Assembly (NCBI GenBank): GCA_947085035.1
Contig: CAMTUW010000019.1
Span: forward strand, 1-40,993
Source of the DNA: CAMTUW01 sp947085035
GTDB taxonomy: Bacteria; Actinomycetota; Coriobacteriia; Anaerosomatales; PHET01
Length of the DNA stretch: 40,993 nt
Direction of reading: 5' to 3'
Under the pieces are notes generated by a model that worked only from the letters and a program-made list of their open reading frames with translations, was not told the origin of the DNA and did not search any database. This document shows positions 31,948 through 39,730 of the stretch, piece by piece. The translations under genes and the position numbers were made by a program. Each line of letters begins with the position of its first letter. Position 1 is the stretch's first letter.

Positions 31948-33315
31948 GTGTCCGGATTCGGATACGACGCGGCCGAAGCGGCGCTGAAGCGGGCGCTCGC
32001 GTTCGGCACCAACCCCTCGCTGGACGGCATCATCGAGCTGTGCGCCGGGATGGGGCGGCCGCAAGACGCCTTCGCGTCGATACAGGTCACCGGCACGAAC
32101 GGCAAGACGAGCACCGTGCGCCTGATCGAGGCCATCTTGCGAGCGCAAGGCGAGCGCACGGGTCTCTATACGAGCCCACACCTGGAGCGCTACCCGGAGC
32201 GCATCGAAGTCGCTGGCGCGCCTGTCTCCGACGAGGAGTTCGGCCGCTTCGTCGGCGAGACGCTCGCCGTTGCCGAAACCCTTCGGGGGCCGCATGCGAT
32301 CGGCTCCTCGCACGGTTTCACCGAGTTCGAGTTGCTCACGGCCGCCGCCCTGCACGCGTTTCGCCAGTGCGGCGTCACCACTGCGGTGCTCGAGGTGGGC
32401 ATGGGCGGGCGCTGGGACGCCACCACGGTGGTCGAGCCCACCGTCGCGGTCATCACCGGAGTCGGACTCGATCACACTCAGATACTCGGCGACACCTTAG
32501 AAGCGATCGCTGGCGAGAAGGCCGCGATCATCTCAGCGGGCGGAGTCGCAGTTCTGGGGCCGGGCACGAGCGTCGTCGAGCGGGTGTTTCTCGATCGGGT
32601 CGCCTCAGTGGGAGTCGAGGCCGTACTCGTTCGAGAAGAGGGCCATGAGTCGCCTGGCGGGCGGCCCTGCGTGCACTTCCGGGTGCGCACGTCTGCTGCA
32701 AACGGCGTGACGAGGAGGACCTATTTTGACGTTGCCGGCCTTCTGGCGCACTATCGCGATCTCGCGATCGCCGCACCGGCATATCAGGCAGCCAACGTGG
32801 TCACCGCGATCGCGGCACTCGAGGCGCACACCCGCCAAGCTCTCGACCCGGAGGCGCTCGCCGAAGCGCTCTCGACGGTCACCTTCCCCGGACGCTTCGA
32901 GGTCATGCGAGAGGATCCGCCGCTCGTGGTGGACGGCTCGCACAACCCGCAAGCGGCTGCCGTGCTCGCAGGGGCGATCCGCGGGGCATGGCCCACTGAC
33001 GCGCGCCGTCCGCTCATCGTGCTGGGCGTGCTCGCCGACAAGGATGTTCACGGAATCGTTGAGGCGCTCCTTCCCGCTGCTGGCGGTTTCGCGGTGGTTG
33101 GGCTCGACAGCCCGCGCGCGCTTGACGTGGCCACACTCGCTGAGATCGTCGAGTCCATCAGTGGCGAGGCGCCGCGGTCGTTCGCATGCGTCCAAGACGC
33201 GATCCGGGCGCTGTGGCCCGAGGAGAAGGCGGGGATCGTGGTCACCGGGTCGCTCGTCACAGCGGGGCGTGCGCGCTCCCTACTCAGGCGTCACCCCGTC
33301 GCAGACGGGAAGTGA
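31948..33315 (+). CDS. folC: bifunctional folylpolyglutamate/dihydrofolate synthase
   Basis: A 455-aa Mur-ligase-like enzyme that adds glutamate to dihydropteroate and to folates. The P-loop is VTGTNGKTST (47-56), the omega-loop/folate region LYTSPHLERYPERI, and EVGMGGRWDATTVVEP, GLDHTQILGDTLEAIAGEKAAII and VDGSHNPQA are the standard FolC blocks. The C-terminal domain carries VLGVLADKDVHGIV. GTG 31948 has AGGAG upstream and follows valS by 15 bp, an order common in bacteria. The stop overlaps an 8-bp-arm inverted repeat (33315-33337). Confidence 0.97.
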   Translation: MSGFGYDAAEAALKRALAFGTNPSLDGIIELCAGMGRPQDAFASIQVTGTNGKTSTVRLIEAILRAQGERTGLYTSPHLERYPERIEVAGAPVSDEEFGRFVGETLAVAETLRGPHAIGSSHGFTEFELLTAAALHAFRQCGVTTAVLEVGMGGRWDATTVVEPTVAVITGVGLDHTQILGDTLEAIAGEKAAIISAGGVAVLGPGTSVVERVFLDRVASVGVEAVLVREEGHESPGGRPCVHFRVRTSAANGVTRRTYFDVAGLLAHYRDLAIAAPAYQAANVVTAIAALEAHTRQALDPEALAEALSTVTFPGRFEVMREDPPLVVDGSHNPQAAAVLAGAIRGAWPTDARRPLIVLGVLADKDVHGIVEALLPAAGGFAVVGLDSPRALDVATLAEIVESISGEAPRSFACVQDAIRALWPEEKAGIVVTGSLVTAGRARSLLRRHPVADGK

Positions 33316-33337
33316 CAGAACAACGGGGCTGTTCTGT
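33315..33337. promoter_or_regulatory. ACAGAACA/TGTTCTGT inverted repeat after folC
   Basis: Perfect 8-bp arms with a 7-base loop, starting at the last base of the folC stop. TAGAAT (33338-33343), a possible -10 for the next gene, follows immediately, so the repeat could be an operator. There is no T-run, so it is a poor terminator. Which role applies cannot be told from sequence. Confidence 0.45.
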
Positions 33338-33390
33338 TAGAATCCCTCCGTATACTCGCAGGTGGCTCACAGAGCCGTGAAGGGGAGACG

Positions 33391-33825
33391 ATGGGTGACC
33401 TTTTCGCACCACTGCTATCAAGCCCGCTGTTCAAGCTGGTCACGCAGCTTTGTGTACTGTTCGGGATCGTCTTTCACGTCGCTCTGATCTTCTGGACATG
33501 GCGTGACGCCAACAAGCGCGGGGCCATGGGATGGTTCTGGGGTCTCGTCACTGCGGTTTCCTCGCTGGCCGGCTGGGTGATCTATCTTGTGGTGCGTCCG
33601 CCCGAGTACCTCGATGACGCCAGAGAGCGTGAACTTGAGATCCGCGCCAAGGAGATCGCGCTTCATCGCGACCTCGACACGTGTCCCTCGTGCCACAAGC
33701 CGGTCGAGAATGAGTTCCTGCTCTGCCCGTACTGTATGAAGAAGCTCAGGAAGTCTTGCACCGAGTGTGATCGCGCGCTTCGCTTGAGCTGGGGGGTCTG
33801 CCCCTATTGCAAGACCAAGCAGTGA
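33391..33825 (+). CDS. membrane protein with double zinc ribbon
   Basis: A 144-aa protein with two N-terminal transmembrane helices (about 15-38 and 48-68: VTQLCVLFGIVFHVALIFWTW and GWFWGLVTAVSSLAGWVIYLVV), a charged linker and three or four Cys pairs: CPSCHKP, CPYCMKK, CTECDRA and CPYCKTK. The pairs form two zinc ribbons of the DZR/zinc-ribbon type. Its role is unknown; such proteins are often membrane-anchored adaptors. ATG 33391 has GGGGAG six to eight bases upstream. The gene stands between folC and thrS. Confidence 0.88.
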   Translation: MGDLFAPLLSSPLFKLVTQLCVLFGIVFHVALIFWTWRDANKRGAMGWFWGLVTAVSSLAGWVIYLVVRPPEYLDDARERELEIRAKEIALHRDLDTCPSCHKPVENEFLLCPYCMKKLRKSCTECDRALRLSWGVCPYCKTKQ

Positions 33826-33855
33826 CGGAGGTCCGGTCCGGGGTGAGATGTTTCG

Positions 33856-33881
33856 GAGCCGTCTCGATCACGAGGCGGCTC
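33856..33881 (+). promoter_or_regulatory. GC-rich hairpin in the thrS leader
   Basis: GAGCCGTCTCG (33856-33866) pairs with CGAGGCGGCTC (33871-33881) with one G-T pair around an ATCA loop. It ends nine bases before the AGAGGAG ribosome site of thrS and has no following T-run. It could be a translational control element of thrS or a processing or termination structure of the gene before. It is not a T-box: no matching anti-terminator sequence was seen. Confidence 0.5.
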
Positions 33882-33906
33882 GATGCTACAAGAGGAGCTA
33901 TCAGCG

Positions 33907-35820
33907 ATGCCTGAGATGACCGTGAGGCTGCCAGACGGCAGCGAGAAGCAGGTGCCTGAGGGCTCGACGGTGCTCGATGTCGCGGCTGCCATCGGCCCAC
34001 GGCTCGCGACAGCGTCGCTTGCCGGGCGCGTTGGCGGTGAGCTCGTCGACGTGAACCGGGTCGTGGGACAAGGCGACACGGTCGAGATCATCACCGAGAA
34101 GAGCCCGGAAGCGCTCGAGCTCCTGCGCCACTCCACGGCTCACGTCATGGCCGAGGCCGTGCGCGAGCTCTTCCCGCTTGCCCGCTTCGGTATAGGCCCG
34201 TCCGTCGAGAATGGGTTCTACTACGACTTCGACATAGGTCGCGCGTTCACCCCGGACGACCTTCTCGCCATCGAGGAGCGCATGCGCCAGATCGTCTCGC
34301 AGGCGGCGCCCTTCAAGCGCGAGGAGTGGACGCGTCTCGAAGCGCATGACCTCATGGAGGGCCAGGAGTTCAAGCGCGAACTCGTTGACGAGCTGCCCGA
34401 AGACGTCACCATCAGCACCTACTCGCAGGGCGGGTTCATCGACCTGTGTCGCGGCCCGCACGTGCCCGATTCGAGTCGCATCGGGGCGTTCAAGCTCATG
34501 AAGATCGCCGGCGCGTACTGGCGCGGCGACAGCACCCGGCCCATGCTTCAGCGCATCTACGGCACCGCGTGGTTCTCACAAAAGGACCTGGACGAATACC
34601 TCGTCCGCCTCGAAGAGGCCGAGAAGCGCGATCATCGCAAGCTGGGTCGTGAACTCGACCTGTTCTCGCTGCACGAGGAGGCGGGCGCCGGGTTGCCGCT
34701 GTACCACCCGAAGGGCGCGCGCGTGTTGCGCTTGATCCAGGAGTGGATGCGCGCGGAGCTCTATCGCCGCGGATATGAAGAGGTCATCACGCCGCACGTC
34801 TACAAGGCCGACGTCTGGAAGACATCCGGGCACTGGGACAACTACCGCGAGCACATGTACTTCTTCCAAGTTGACGAAGGCGACGGCAAGGTCAACGACT
34901 ACGGCATCAAGCCCATGAACTGTCCCGGGCACATCATGATCTACGGCAACGACATCCGCTCCTACCGAGACCTCCCCATCCGGATGTTCGAGTTCGGCAC
35001 GGTCTATCGACACGAGCTCTCGGGCGTGGTGCACGGCCTCATGCGCGCCCGTGGGTTCACCCAGGATGACGCTCACATCTTCTGCACGGCAGAGCAGGTC
35101 CACGACGAAGTCATCGCCATGCTCGACCTCGTTGACTACGTCAACAGCGTCTTCGGTTTCGAGTATTGCGCAGAGCTCTCGACTCGACCTGAGAAATCGA
35201 TCGGATCCGAGGAGATGTGGGAGGTCGCCACACGTGGCCTCATCGGGGCGCTTGAAGAGCGCGGTCTGGCCTATGAGGTCAACGAGGGCGACGGCGCCTT
35301 TTACGGACCCAAGATCGACATCAAGCTCAAAGACGCGATTGGTCGGACGTGGCAGACCGCGACGATTCAAGTCGACTTCAACAATCCGGAGCGCTTCGAC
35401 CTCACCTACCGCACCGCAGAGAACTCTGAGGAGCGGCCGTTCATGCTGCATCGGACGATCCTCGGTTCGATGGAGAGGTTCCTCGGCATCCTCATCGAGC
35501 ACTATGCGGGTGCGTTTCCCACGTGGCTGGCTCCGGTGCAGGCTGTGGTGGTCCCCATCTCGGACCGCCACCTCGACTATGCGCATCAGGTGCGCGCGAC
35601 GCTTACGGCCGCCGGCGTACGCATCGAGGTCCTGACCGATAACGACCCGATGCGGGTGAAGATCGCCAAGGCCCAAGCACAGAAGGTGCCCTACATGCTG
35701 GTGGTGGGTGACCGCGAGGCGTCCGAATCGACGGTTGGCGTGCGCGAGCGGACGGCCGGAGACATCGGCGCCATGAGTCTCACGGAGTTCGCGGAGCGAG
35801 TACTGAGCGAGGGCACCTAG
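33907..35820 (+). CDS. thrS: threonyl-tRNA synthetase
   Basis: A 637-aa class II synthetase. The N-terminal TGS domain (about 1-60: TVRLPDGSEKQVPEGSTVLDVA) is followed by the editing domain with HSTAHVMAEAV, then the catalytic core: YHPKGARVLRLIQEWMRAEL, TSGHWDNYREHMYFF, zinc-binding Cys in MNCPGHIMIY, motif 2 FEFGTVYRHELSGVVHGLMRARGFTQDDAHIF, and motif 3 LHRTILGSMERFLGILIEHY. The anticodon-binding domain (VVVPISDRHLDYAHQV...) closes it. The upstream frame is open to 33883; ATG 33907 has GAGGAG at good spacing. The Mrp operon begins one base after its stop. Confidence 0.98.
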   Translation: MPEMTVRLPDGSEKQVPEGSTVLDVAAAIGPRLATASLAGRVGGELVDVNRVVGQGDTVEIITEKSPEALELLRHSTAHVMAEAVRELFPLARFGIGPSVENGFYYDFDIGRAFTPDDLLAIEERMRQIVSQAAPFKREEWTRLEAHDLMEGQEFKRELVDELPEDVTISTYSQGGFIDLCRGPHVPDSSRIGAFKLMKIAGAYWRGDSTRPMLQRIYGTAWFSQKDLDEYLVRLEEAEKRDHRKLGRELDLFSLHEEAGAGLPLYHPKGARVLRLIQEWMRAELYRRGYEEVITPHVYKADVWKTSGHWDNYREHMYFFQVDEGDGKVNDYGIKPMNCPGHIMIYGNDIRSYRDLPIRMFEFGTVYRHELSGVVHGLMRARGFTQDDAHIFCTAEQVHDEVIAMLDLVDYVNSVFGFEYCAELSTRPEKSIGSEEMWEVATRGLIGALEERGLAYEVNEGDGAFYGPKIDIKLKDAIGRTWQTATIQVDFNNPERFDLTYRTAENSEERPFMLHRTILGSMERFLGILIEHYAGAFPTWLAPVQAVVVPISDRHLDYAHQVRATLTAAGVRIEVLTDNDPMRVKIAKAQAQKVPYMLVVGDREASESTVGVRERTAGDIGAMSLTEFAERVLSEGT

Positions 35821-35821
35821 A

Positions 35822-36352
35822 TTGACACGTGTCGCCATCAGGCTCATCGAGCGGTTCATCATCTTCGCAGTGCTCTGGTGGGTTCTCACCGAGGGTGCGG
35901 CGTCGTCGTGGCTCTTCGGGGTGCCCTTCTCGCTGTTCGCGGCCGTGGCGTCCCTTCGCCTGACTCCCGAGCGCGGGTGGCGCGTCAGGCCGCTGGGCGC
36001 GCTGAGGTTCATCGGCTTCTTCGCGTATCACTCGCTTGCGGGAGGCGTGGATGTGGCTCAGCGCGTGCTGCGTCCGTCCATGCCCATCGTGCCGGGATTC
36101 GTGACCTGCGCGCTCAGACTCCCTACCGAGTCGGCGCGGGTTCTTCTCGCCGATACGGTGAGCCTGCTGCCGGGAACGCTGAGCACGGGACTCTATGGAG
36201 ACACCGTCATCTTGCACGTGCTCGACTGCGAGCTGCCCATCGCCGAGGAGGTGCGACGTGTCGAAGACCGCATCGCTGCCGCGCTGGGGCTGGAGCTGAC
36301 CGAGCCAGGCGTCGTTTCCGAAGCGGATCGGGGAGGTGAGTCGCGTGGATGA
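35822..36352 (+). CDS. mrpE: Mrp-type Na+/H+ antiporter subunit E (MbhA-like)
   Basis: A 176-aa MnhE/MrpE protein with two N-terminal membrane helices and a cytoplasmic domain. VVNR-like blocks appear as GVDVAQRVLRPSMPIVPGFV, then the signature LADTVSLLPGTLSTGLYGDTVILHVLDC. It is a small accessory subunit of the multi-subunit Mrp cation/proton antiporter. The start is TTG 35822, the only plausible codon, with GAGGG upstream inside the end of thrS, so it is likely co-transcribed with thrS. It overlaps the next gene. Confidence 0.9.
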   Translation: MTRVAIRLIERFIIFAVLWWVLTEGAASSWLFGVPFSLFAAVASLRLTPERGWRVRPLGALRFIGFFAYHSLAGGVDVAQRVLRPSMPIVPGFVTCALRLPTESARVLLADTVSLLPGTLSTGLYGDTVILHVLDCELPIAEEVRRVEDRIAAALGLELTEPGVVSEADRGGESRG

Positions 36353-36635
36353 CACCGTGATGGTGGCGTTCGCCGGGGCGCTTCTCGGTACGATCGTCAT
36401 CGGTCTGATCCGCGTCGAGCGGGGACCGTCCCCGGCGGATCGCATGCTCGCGGCGCAGCTCTTCGGTACGGCGGGTGTCGCGATGCTCCTTCTGCTGTCA
36501 GTCGGTCTCGACATGCCGTCGCTGCGCGACGTCGCCATCGTGCTGGCGCTTCTGGCGGCCATGACGGCCGTTGCTTTCGTGAAGCGCGCGTGGCACCGCG
36601 GCGCGCGTGATTCGGATCATGAGGGGCACTCGTGA
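36345..36635 (+). CDS. mrpF: Mrp-type antiporter subunit F (MbhB-like)
   Basis: A 96-aa protein with three membrane helices and the MnhF hallmark RVERGPSPADRMLAAQLFG between the first two. The start codon GTG 36345 was chosen over GTG 36336 because GGGGAGG lies eight bases upstream of it and directly abuts 36336. It overlaps mrpE by eight bases and mrpG by four, so the subunits are made in step. Confidence 0.9.
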   Translation: MDDTVMVAFAGALLGTIVIGLIRVERGPSPADRMLAAQLFGTAGVAMLLLLSVGLDMPSLRDVAIVLALLAAMTAVAFVKRAWHRGARDSDHEGHS

Positions 36636-36934
36636 GCATCTTCGATGTTGTGACTTTCGCGCTGCTCTCGATTGGAACCGCGTTCTTCGTGGTCGGCTCG
36701 GTGGGCCTGCTTCGACTACCGGACGTCTATACGCGCCTCCACGCGCTCACGAAGGCGGACAACCTCGGACTGGGCTTCATCGTTGTCGCCCTCGCGCTCC
36801 GTTCGGGTTCGGGAATCATCGCCGCGAAACTCATTCTCACGTGGATTCTCGTGTTGGTGGCCTCAGCGACGTCGAGCTTTCTTGTCGCCGAGGCCGCGCG
36901 AACCAGCGGTGTCAAGCCGTGGAGGAAGCGATGA
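36632..36934 (+). CDS. mrpG: Mrp-type antiporter subunit G (MbhC-like)
   Basis: A 100-aa protein with three membrane helices and the MnhG signature VGSVGLLRLPDVYTRLHALTKADNLG, then LRSGSGIIAAKLILTWILVL. GTG 36632 overlaps the mrpF stop (GTGA) and has GAGGGG upstream. It is an accessory membrane subunit of the antiporter; its exact role in ion movement is not settled. Confidence 0.92.
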   Translation: MSIFDVVTFALLSIGTAFFVVGSVGLLRLPDVYTRLHALTKADNLGLGFIVVALALRSGSGIIAAKLILTWILVLVASATSSFLVAEAARTSGVKPWRKR

Positions 36935-37230
36935 CGGCGGCGGGAATCCTCTTCGATGCGGGCCTCGTACTCGCCATCATCTGGCTTGCGATTCGCGCGA
37001 TCGCCGAAGTCAAGATGTTCAAGTCGGTCGTGCTCTTCATCGCGTTCGGGCTGCTCACGGCTCTTGCCTGGGTTCGCTTGGCCGCGCCCGATATCGCGCT
37101 TGCCGAGGCCGCCATCGGCGCCGGCATCACAGGCGCACTTCTCCTTGACGCTGCCGGTCACCTGCGAGGACGCGAGCTCCCGTTCCCCGTGCAAGACCGA
37201 GACGCTGAAGGGACGAACGACGATGCCTAG
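36931..37230 (+). CDS. DUF4040 (MrpA C-terminal/MbhD-like) subunit
   Basis: A 99-aa protein with three membrane helices: GILFDAGLVLAIIWLAIRAI, KSVVLFIAFGLLTALAWVRL and the signature APDIALAEAAIGAGITGALLLDA. This is the DUF4040 domain, which is the C-terminal part of MrpA in classical antiporters and a free subunit (MbhD) in membrane-bound hydrogenase-type operons. The upstream frame is open to 36607, but ATG 36931 has GGAGG and overlaps mrpG by four bases. Confidence 0.88.
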   Translation: MTAAGILFDAGLVLAIIWLAIRAIAEVKMFKSVVLFIAFGLLTALAWVRLAAPDIALAEAAIGAGITGALLLDAAGHLRGRELPFPVQDRDAEGTNDDA

Positions 37231-37927
37231 GCGGAGCCAAGAGGCCCATAGGGGTGCCCGCCTCCTCGTAGCAGGGGCTGTGACGGTCCTCTTCGCATTC
37301 CTCGCGCGGGGGGTGCTCGCGATTCCCGAAGGCGAGATGGGGGTCGCGCCGCTCATCGAATCCAATCTCGCGGCGAGCGGCGTGACGAATGCCGTCACTG
37401 CGGTGCTCCTGAACTTCCGCGGCTACGACACGCTGCTCGAGATCGCGGTGCTCATGCTCGCGACCATCGGCGTCCTGTCGCTTCGCACCGAGACGGCCGG
37501 TATATGGGCGCCGCTCGAGCCAGCCGCAGATCCTGTGCTGTCGAGCATGACGCGCCTGCTGGTGCCGCTGATGGTGCTCACGTCGGGATACCTGCTGTGG
37601 GCTGGCGAACATGCCCCGGGTGGAGCGTTCCAGGCCGGAGCGGTGCTGGGCGCGGCCGGCGTGTTGCTCGCACTGTCGGGCTACGCGCGCCCCGGCTGGG
37701 TCACGCGGATCGCGTTGCGGGTCGCGATCGCCGTTGGCTTTCTGGTCTTCCTCGTCATCGGGCTCGCCCCGATGCTCACCGGCGCCACTCTGCTGCAATA
37801 CCCGCTCGGTTTCGAGAAGCTGCTCATGGTGCTCATCGAGACGTGGCTCACCTTCTCCATCGGCGTGATTCTCGTGAGCCTCTTCATCTCCTCAGCCACG
37901 CCCGACCGCCACGAGAAGGAGCGGTGA
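37223..37927 (+). CDS. mrpB: MrpB-type subunit with N-terminal MbhE-like part
   Basis: A 234-aa membrane protein, longer than the usual MrpB of about 140 aa. The first 85 or so residues (VLFAFLARGVLAIPEGEMG..., TAVLLNFRGYDTLLEIAVLMLATIGVLSLR) resemble the end of MrpA, called MbhE when separate. The rest is MrpB: LLVPLMVLTSGYLLWAGEHAPGGAFQAGAVLGAAGVLL and FLVFLVIGLAPMLTG. It therefore looks like a fusion of two Mbh-type subunits. ATG 37223 was chosen because it gives the short basic leader before the first helix and overlaps the DUF4040 gene by eight bases. Confidence 0.88.
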   Translation: MPRRSQEAHRGARLLVAGAVTVLFAFLARGVLAIPEGEMGVAPLIESNLAASGVTNAVTAVLLNFRGYDTLLEIAVLMLATIGVLSLRTETAGIWAPLEPAADPVLSSMTRLLVPLMVLTSGYLLWAGEHAPGGAFQAGAVLGAAGVLLALSGYARPGWVTRIALRVAIAVGFLVFLVIGLAPMLTGATLLQYPLGFEKLLMVLIETWLTFSIGVILVSLFISSATPDRHEKER

Positions 37928-38253
37928 CGACGCCCGTGCTGAGTCAGACCGACATCTATGCGCTCGCCGGCGCTCTGCTGTTCTGTATCGGGCTCTACGG
38001 GCTCATGATCAGACCGCACCTTCTGCACAAGGTGCTCGCGTTGAACATCATGAGCACCGGCATCTTCTTCGTGATCGTCGCGGTCGCGCGACGCGTGCCG
38101 GGCCAGACCCCCGACCCGTTGCCGCACGCCATGGTGCTCACCGGTATCGTCGTGACCGTCTCGGCGACCGCGTTCGCGCTCGCCTTGCTCAAACGCATCT
38201 TCACCGAGACGGGCGCTGTGTGTCTGGATGACACGGGTGACGTCGATGAGTGA
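37924..38253 (+). CDS. mrpC: Mrp-type antiporter subunit C (NuoK-like)
   Basis: A 109-aa protein with three helices homologous to NuoK/MrpC: IYALAGALLFCIGLYGLMIRPHLLHKVLALNIMSTGIFFVIVAVA, and DPLPHAMVLTGIVVTVSATAFALAL with the conserved LTGIVV strand. GTG 37924 overlaps the mrpB stop (GTGA). A larger frame upstream in another reading of mrpB was rejected as a shadow. It probably forms part of the ion path between subunits. Confidence 0.93.
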   Translation: MTTPVLSQTDIYALAGALLFCIGLYGLMIRPHLLHKVLALNIMSTGIFFVIVAVARRVPGQTPDPLPHAMVLTGIVVTVSATAFALALLKRIFTETGAVCLDDTGDVDE

Positions 38254-39730
38254 CGTCTTCGCGGCGCAGTTGCCGGCACTGACTGTGGCGGTGCTCATCT
38301 TCGCCGCGCCGCTCGCATTCCTCGCGTCCGCTCGCGGAGCGCGGATCATCGCGCTTGTCGCGGCCTTTGTCGAAGTCGTGGCCGCCGGGTGGCTCGCAGC
38401 GAGCGTGGCGGCGTCCGGGCCGATCATCTACCGGATCGGAGGCTGGGGCGCACCGCTGGGCATCGACTTTCGAGTGGACGGTCTTTCCGCGGTCATGATC
38501 GCTCTCGCCTCCGTCGTGGGGCTCGCGATCACCGTCTACGCGGCCGGGTACTTCGGGTCCGACGAGCGCTACACCTACTTCTGGCCCCTGTGGCTGTTTC
38601 TGTGGGGCTCGCTCGTCGCGCTTTTCTCCTCAAACGACGCGTTCAATCTCTATGTGTGCCTGGAGCTCGTGACCATCTCGGCTGTGGCCCTGGTCGGGAT
38701 CGGTGGCTCGAAGGCGGCGCTCACTGCCGCGATGCGCTACCTGCTCGCCGCGATCGCGGGTTCGCTGTTCTACCTGTTCGGGGTGGCGATGCTTTATGCC
38801 GCGACGGGAGTGCTTGACTTGACCGCGCTGTCCCAGGTGGCGACGAAATCGCCCACCGCTCAGGTGGGGCTGGTGCTCGCGATCGTGGGGTTGGTGGTCA
38901 AGACCGCACTCGTGCCCATTCACTTCTGGCTTCCGCCGGCACACGCCAACGCGCCCTCGCCGATCAGCGCGGTGCTCTCGGCGCTCGTGGTCAAGGGATC
39001 GTTCTTCATCGCGCTTCGGCTGATGTTCGCGCTATCAGGTGGCGAGCTGGCCCCCGGCCTGCCCCTCATGCTGGGGCTGATGGGAGCCACAGCCATCGTC
39101 TGGGGGTCGGTCCAGGCGTTTTCGCAGGTCAGACTGAAGATGCTCGTCGCCTACTCGACCGTCGCACAGATCGGTTATCTGTTCGTGCTGTTCCCGCTCG
39201 TTGACGCCGCATCCAGCCACCAGCAGGCCGCGACAGCAGTGAGCGCGGGAATCTTCCACGCGGTCTCGCATGCCCTCGCCAAGAGCGCGATGTTCCTAGC
39301 GGCGGGTGCGGTGCTCGTGCGCTTCGGCCACGACCGCATCGCCGATCTCGCGGGTCTGGTCAGAACCGCCCCCGCGGCCGCGTTCGCGTTCGGAATCGCG
39401 GGCGTCTCGATGCTCGGCCTGCCCCCGAGCGGCGGATTCGTCTCCAAGTGGCTCTACGTCTCGGTTGCGCTCTCCTCCGGCGCGTGGTGGTGGGCGATTC
39501 CGGTGCTGCTCGGAGGACTTCTCGCCGCGACCTACGTGTTTCGCGTGATCGCGATCTTCCTGCGTTCTCCCGAGTCCGCTGACGCGCAGCTGTGCAAGGT
39601 GCATCCCGCCGTCACCTGGATTCCGCTCCTTCTGGCGGTGGCGTCTCTGCTCGTTGGCGTGCTTGGCCAGCCGGTGCTCGATCTGCTCGGTCCGGCCGCG
39701 CTTGCCATGACCGCGGGGGTGGCGCCGTGA
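38246..39730 (+). CDS. mrpD: proton-conducting antiporter subunit D (MrpD/NuoM-like)
   Basis: A 494-aa membrane protein with about 14 helices of the complex-I antiporter-like family. Visible landmarks: the early VDGLSAVMIAL, a Glu in the fifth-helix region (YVCLELVTISAVALVG), VGLVVKTALVPIHFWLPPAHANAPSPISAVLSALVVKG with its two conserved Lys residues, QVRLKMLVAYSTVAQIGY, and GLPPSGGFVSKW. The Lys and Glu residues form the proton channel. ATG 38246 was preferred to ATG 38228; it overlaps mrpC by eight bases. The next gene overlaps its stop as GTGA. Confidence 0.94.
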   Translation: MSDVFAAQLPALTVAVLIFAAPLAFLASARGARIIALVAAFVEVVAAGWLAASVAASGPIIYRIGGWGAPLGIDFRVDGLSAVMIALASVVGLAITVYAAGYFGSDERYTYFWPLWLFLWGSLVALFSSNDAFNLYVCLELVTISAVALVGIGGSKAALTAAMRYLLAAIAGSLFYLFGVAMLYAATGVLDLTALSQVATKSPTAQVGLVLAIVGLVVKTALVPIHFWLPPAHANAPSPISAVLSALVVKGSFFIALRLMFALSGGELAPGLPLMLGLMGATAIVWGSVQAFSQVRLKMLVAYSTVAQIGYLFVLFPLVDAASSHQQAATAVSAGIFHAVSHALAKSAMFLAAGAVLVRFGHDRIADLAGLVRTAPAAAFAFGIAGVSMLGLPPSGGFVSKWLYVSVALSSGAWWWAIPVLLGGLLAATYVFRVIAIFLRSPESADAQLCKVHPAVTWIPLLLAVASLLVGVLGQPVLDLLGPAALAMTAGVAP

